Below, piece by piece: positions 61,067-64,000 of a DNA stretch of 64,000 nucleotides. A program made the translations under genes and the position numbers. Each line of letters opens with the position of its first letter. Positions within the stretch are counted from its first letter, which is position 1. A model generated the notes under the pieces. It did no database searches, was not told where the DNA came from, and was given only the letters and a program-made list of their open reading frames with translations. The stretch is from Arenicola marina (lineage: Eukaryota > Annelida > Polychaeta > Arenicolidae). The DNA lies in contig OZ025256.1 of assembly GCA_964019135.1 (NCBI GenBank), positions 2,852,001 through 2,916,000 on the forward strand, given 5' to 3'.

Positions 61067-64000
61067 TGTGCGGAAGGAGGAGGGGGTAGGGGGCTGGTGT
61101 CGGCGGAAGGAGCGGGGTAGGGAGTTTGTGTAGGCGGAAGGAGGAGGGGGGTAGGGGGCTAGTGTAGGCAGAAGCAGCAGGGGGTATGGGGGCTGAGGTT
61201 GGTGGAAGGAGGAAGGGGGTAGGGGGCTGGCGTAGGCGGATGGAGGAGGGGGGATGAGGCTAGTTTTGGCGAAAGGAGGAGGGGGTAGGGGGCTGGGGGG
61301 TGGGGGTGTGAGCGGAAGGAGGGGGGTAGGGGGCTAGTGCCGGCGGAAGCAGGAGGGGGATAGGGGGCTGGTGTAGGCGGAAGCAGGAGGGCGGTAGAGG
61401 CTGGTGTAGGCGGCAGGAGGAGGGGGTAGGGGCTGGTGTAGGCGGAAGCAGGAGGGGGTAGGGGGCTGGTGTAGGCGGAAGCAACACGGGGGTAGGGGGC
61501 TGGTGTAGGCGGAAGGAGAAGAGCGGTAGGGAGCTGGTGCAGGTGGAAAGAGGAGGGGGCAGTGGGCTGGTGTCGGCGGAAGGAGGGGGTAGGGAGCTGG
61601 TGTAGGCGGAAGGAGGAGGGGGTAGGGGGCTGGTGTCGGCGGAAGGAGGGGGTAGGGAGCTGGTGTAGGCGGCAGGAGGACGGGGGTAGGGGGCTGGTGT
61701 AGGTGAAAGGAGAAGGGGGTAGGCGGCTGGTGTAGGCGGAAGGAGGAGCGCGGAAGGAGGTTGGTGAAGGCGGAAGGAGGATGGGGGTAGGGAGCTAGTG
61801 TAGGCGGAAGAAGGTGGTAGGGAGCTGGTGTAGGCGGAAGGAGGACGGGGGTAGGGGGCTGGTGCAGGCGAAAGGAGGACGGGGGTAGGGGGCTGGTGTG
61901 GGCGGAAGGAGGGGGTAGGGGCTGGTGTAGGCGGAAGGAGGAGGGGGTAGGGGGCTGGTGTAGGGGGAAGGAGGAGGGAGTGGGGGCTGGTGCAGGCGGA
62001 AGGAGGGGGTAGGAAGCTGGTGTAGGCGGAAGCAGGAGGGGGTAGGGGGCTGGTGTAGACGGAAGGAGAAGAGGGTAGGGGGCTGGTGTAGGCGGAAGGA
62101 GGAGAGGGTAGGGGGCTGGTGTAGGCGGAAGCAGGATGGGGGTAAGGGGCTAGTGTAGGCGGAAGGAGAAGAGCGTTAGGGAGCTGGTGTAGGCGGAAGG
62201 AGGAGGGGGTATGGGGCTAGTGTCGGCGGAAGGAGGGGGGTAGGGACCTGGTGTAGGCGGAAGGAGGAGAGGGTAGGGGGCTGGTGTAGGCGGAAGCAGG
62301 ATGGGGGTAAGGGGCTAGTGTAGGCGGAAGGAGAAGAGCGTTAGGGAGCTGGTGTAGGCGGAAGGAGGAGGGGGTATGGGGCTAGTGTCGGCGGAAGGAG
62401 GGGGGTAGGGAGCTGGTGTAGGCGGAAGGAGGAGAGGGGTAGGGGGCTGGTGTAGGCGGAAGCAGGAAGGGGATGGGGGCTGGTGTAGGCGGGAGGAGGA
62501 GGGCGGTAGGAGGCTGGTGAAGGCAGAAGCAGGAGGGGTGTAGGGAGCTGGTGTAGGCGTAAGGAGGAGGGGGTAGGGGCCTGGTGTCGGCCGAAGGAGG
62601 AGGGGGGTAGAGGGCTGGTGTACGCGAAAGCAGGAAGGGGATGGGGGCTGGTGTAGGCGGGAGGAGGAGGGGTGTAGGGGGCTGGTGTAGGCGAAAGGAG
62701 GAGGGGGTAGGGGGCTGGTGTACGCGGAAGCAGGAGGGGGGTAGGGGGCTGGTGTAGGCGGAAGGAGAAGGGAGGTTAGGAGCTGGTGTAGGCGGAAGGA
62801 GGAGGGGGTAGGGGGCTGGTTTCGGCGGAAGGAGGGGGGTAGGGAGCTTGTGTAGGCGGAAGGAAGAGCGGGGTAGGGGGACTTGTGTAGGCGGAAGGAA
62901 GAGGGTGGTAGGAGGCTGGTGAAAGCGGAAGCAGGAGAGGGGTAGGGAGCTGGTGTAGGCGGAAGGAGGAGAGGGTAGGGGCCTGGTGTCGGCGGAAGGA
63001 GGGGGGTAGGGGTCTGGTGTAGGCAGAAGCAGCAGGGGGTATGGGGTCTGAGGTTGGTGGAAGGAGGAGGGGGGTAGGGGGCTGGCGTAGGCGGAAGGAG
63101 GAGGGGGTATGAGGCTAGTGTTGGCAAAAGGAGGAGGGGGTAGGGGGCTGGGGGTGGGGGTGTGGGCGGAAGGAGGGGGGCAGGGGGCTAGTGCCGGCGG
63201 AAAGAGGGGGTAGGGGGCTGGTGTAGGCGGAAGCAGGATGGGGGTAAGGGGCTAGTGTAGGCGGAAGGAGAAGAGCGTTAGGGAGCTGGTGTAGGGGGAA
63301 GGAGGAGGGGGTGGGGGGGCTGTTGTAGGCAGAAGGAGGGGGGGGGTTTGGGGGCTGGTGTAGGCGGAAGGAAGAGGGGGTGCAGGGCTGGTGTAGGCGG
63401 AAAGAGGGGGTAGGGGCTGGTGTAGGCGGAAGGAGGGGGTAGGGGGCTGGTGTAGGCGGAAGCAGGAGGGGGTAGGGGGCTGGTGTCGGCGGAAGGAGGA
63501 AGGGGGTAGGGGGCTGGTGTAGGCGGAAGGAGGAGGGCGGTAGGAGGCTGGTGAAGGTTGAAGAAGGAGGGGGGTAGGGAGCTGGTGTAGGCGGAAGGAG
63601 GAGGGGTAATGGCCTGGTGTCGGCGGAAGGAGGGGGTTAGGGAGCTGGTGTAGGCGGAAGGAGGAGGGGGGTAGAGGGCTGGTGTAGACGGAAGTAGGAG
63701 GGGGTAGGGGGCTGGTGTAGGCAGAAGCAGGGGGGGTAGAGGGCTGGTGTAGACTGAAGGAGGAGGGCGGTAGGAGGCTGCTGAAGGCGGAAGCAGGAGG
63801 GGGGTAGGGAGCTGGTGTGGGCAGAAGCAGGAGGGGGTTGGGGCTAGTGTAGGCGGATGAACGAGGGAGGTAGGGGGCTGGTGTAGGAGGACAGGACAGG
63901 GGGAAAGAGGGCTGGGGTAGCCATAAGAAGGAGGCGGTAGGGGGATGGCGTAGGCGGAAATTGGAGGGGGCAGGGTCTGGTGTAAGCGGAAGGAGAAGGG
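61067..64000 (+). repeat. Right minisatellite array, diverged relative of the left array
   Basis: Units of about 33 bp in the same orientation as the left array. The dominant form is GGTGTAGGCGGAAGGAGGAG followed by a G-rich end, with TAGGC and GGAAG where the left array mostly has TTGGC and GGGAG. Unit length varies by single bases (runs of 5-9 G), so frames are not held. Internal duplications include a 165-bp (five-unit) repeat (62,131 against 62,296) and a block at 61,168-61,350 repeated at 63,023-63,200 (offset 1,855). The array runs off the right edge. Open frames on the - strand (for example 62,315-63,127) reflect composition. Confidence 0.93.

Overview
The window is animal nuclear DNA, most likely from a marine invertebrate. 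The signs are exons with GT-AG splice junctions, tRNA-derived SINEs with target-site duplications, fragments of CR1/L2-group and Tx1/L1-group LINEs, a PIF/Harbinger transposase, many short hAT-like elements and long poly-G/poly-C runs. A lancelet would fit, but the sequence does not prove it. No complete gene was found.

Layout. (1) Positions 1-37,431 are one uninterrupted G-rich minisatellite with a 33-bp unit. All G-rich units lie on the + strand, and the array is built from nested higher-order duplications of about 2.8 kb, 4.2 kb, 1.45 kb and, from 18.4 to 37.2 kb, three copies of a roughly 6-kb block. (2) Positions 37.4-61.07 kb are mostly non-satellite DNA: a graveyard of mobile elements plus dispersed exons of one host gene family on the - strand. 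(3) A 0.2-kb satellite patch lies at 60.22-60.43 kb, and a more diverged array of the same family runs from 61.07 kb to the right edge.

Host gene family. Three exon types recur on the - strand and fit together in phase: a 66-codon exon (38.1 kb), a middle exon (48.7 and 60.9 kb) and a last exon (48.0, 59.5 and 60.5 kb). They form the remains of at least three tandem paralogs. The encoded protein (motifs AGGSS, TDYxC, VSVTRAMKYGG, KQxLHVWA, NTVVLVTVA) resembles a widespread eukaryotic family I cannot name. Copy A at 47.9-48.8 kb is the best preserved, but its first exon is not visible. Copy B is a last exon only. Copy C has its last exon cut off by satellite units.

Main observation. The big left array begins in the intron that follows the 66-codon exon, and the right array begins in the intron that precedes the middle exon of copy C. 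This is the same intron position in two paralogs. A small satellite patch inside copy C's last exon and in a neighbouring transposon copy matches units of the right array closely, so this minisatellite appears able to seed new sites.

The very long open frames inside the arrays are a product of unit length and composition, and are not annotated as genes.
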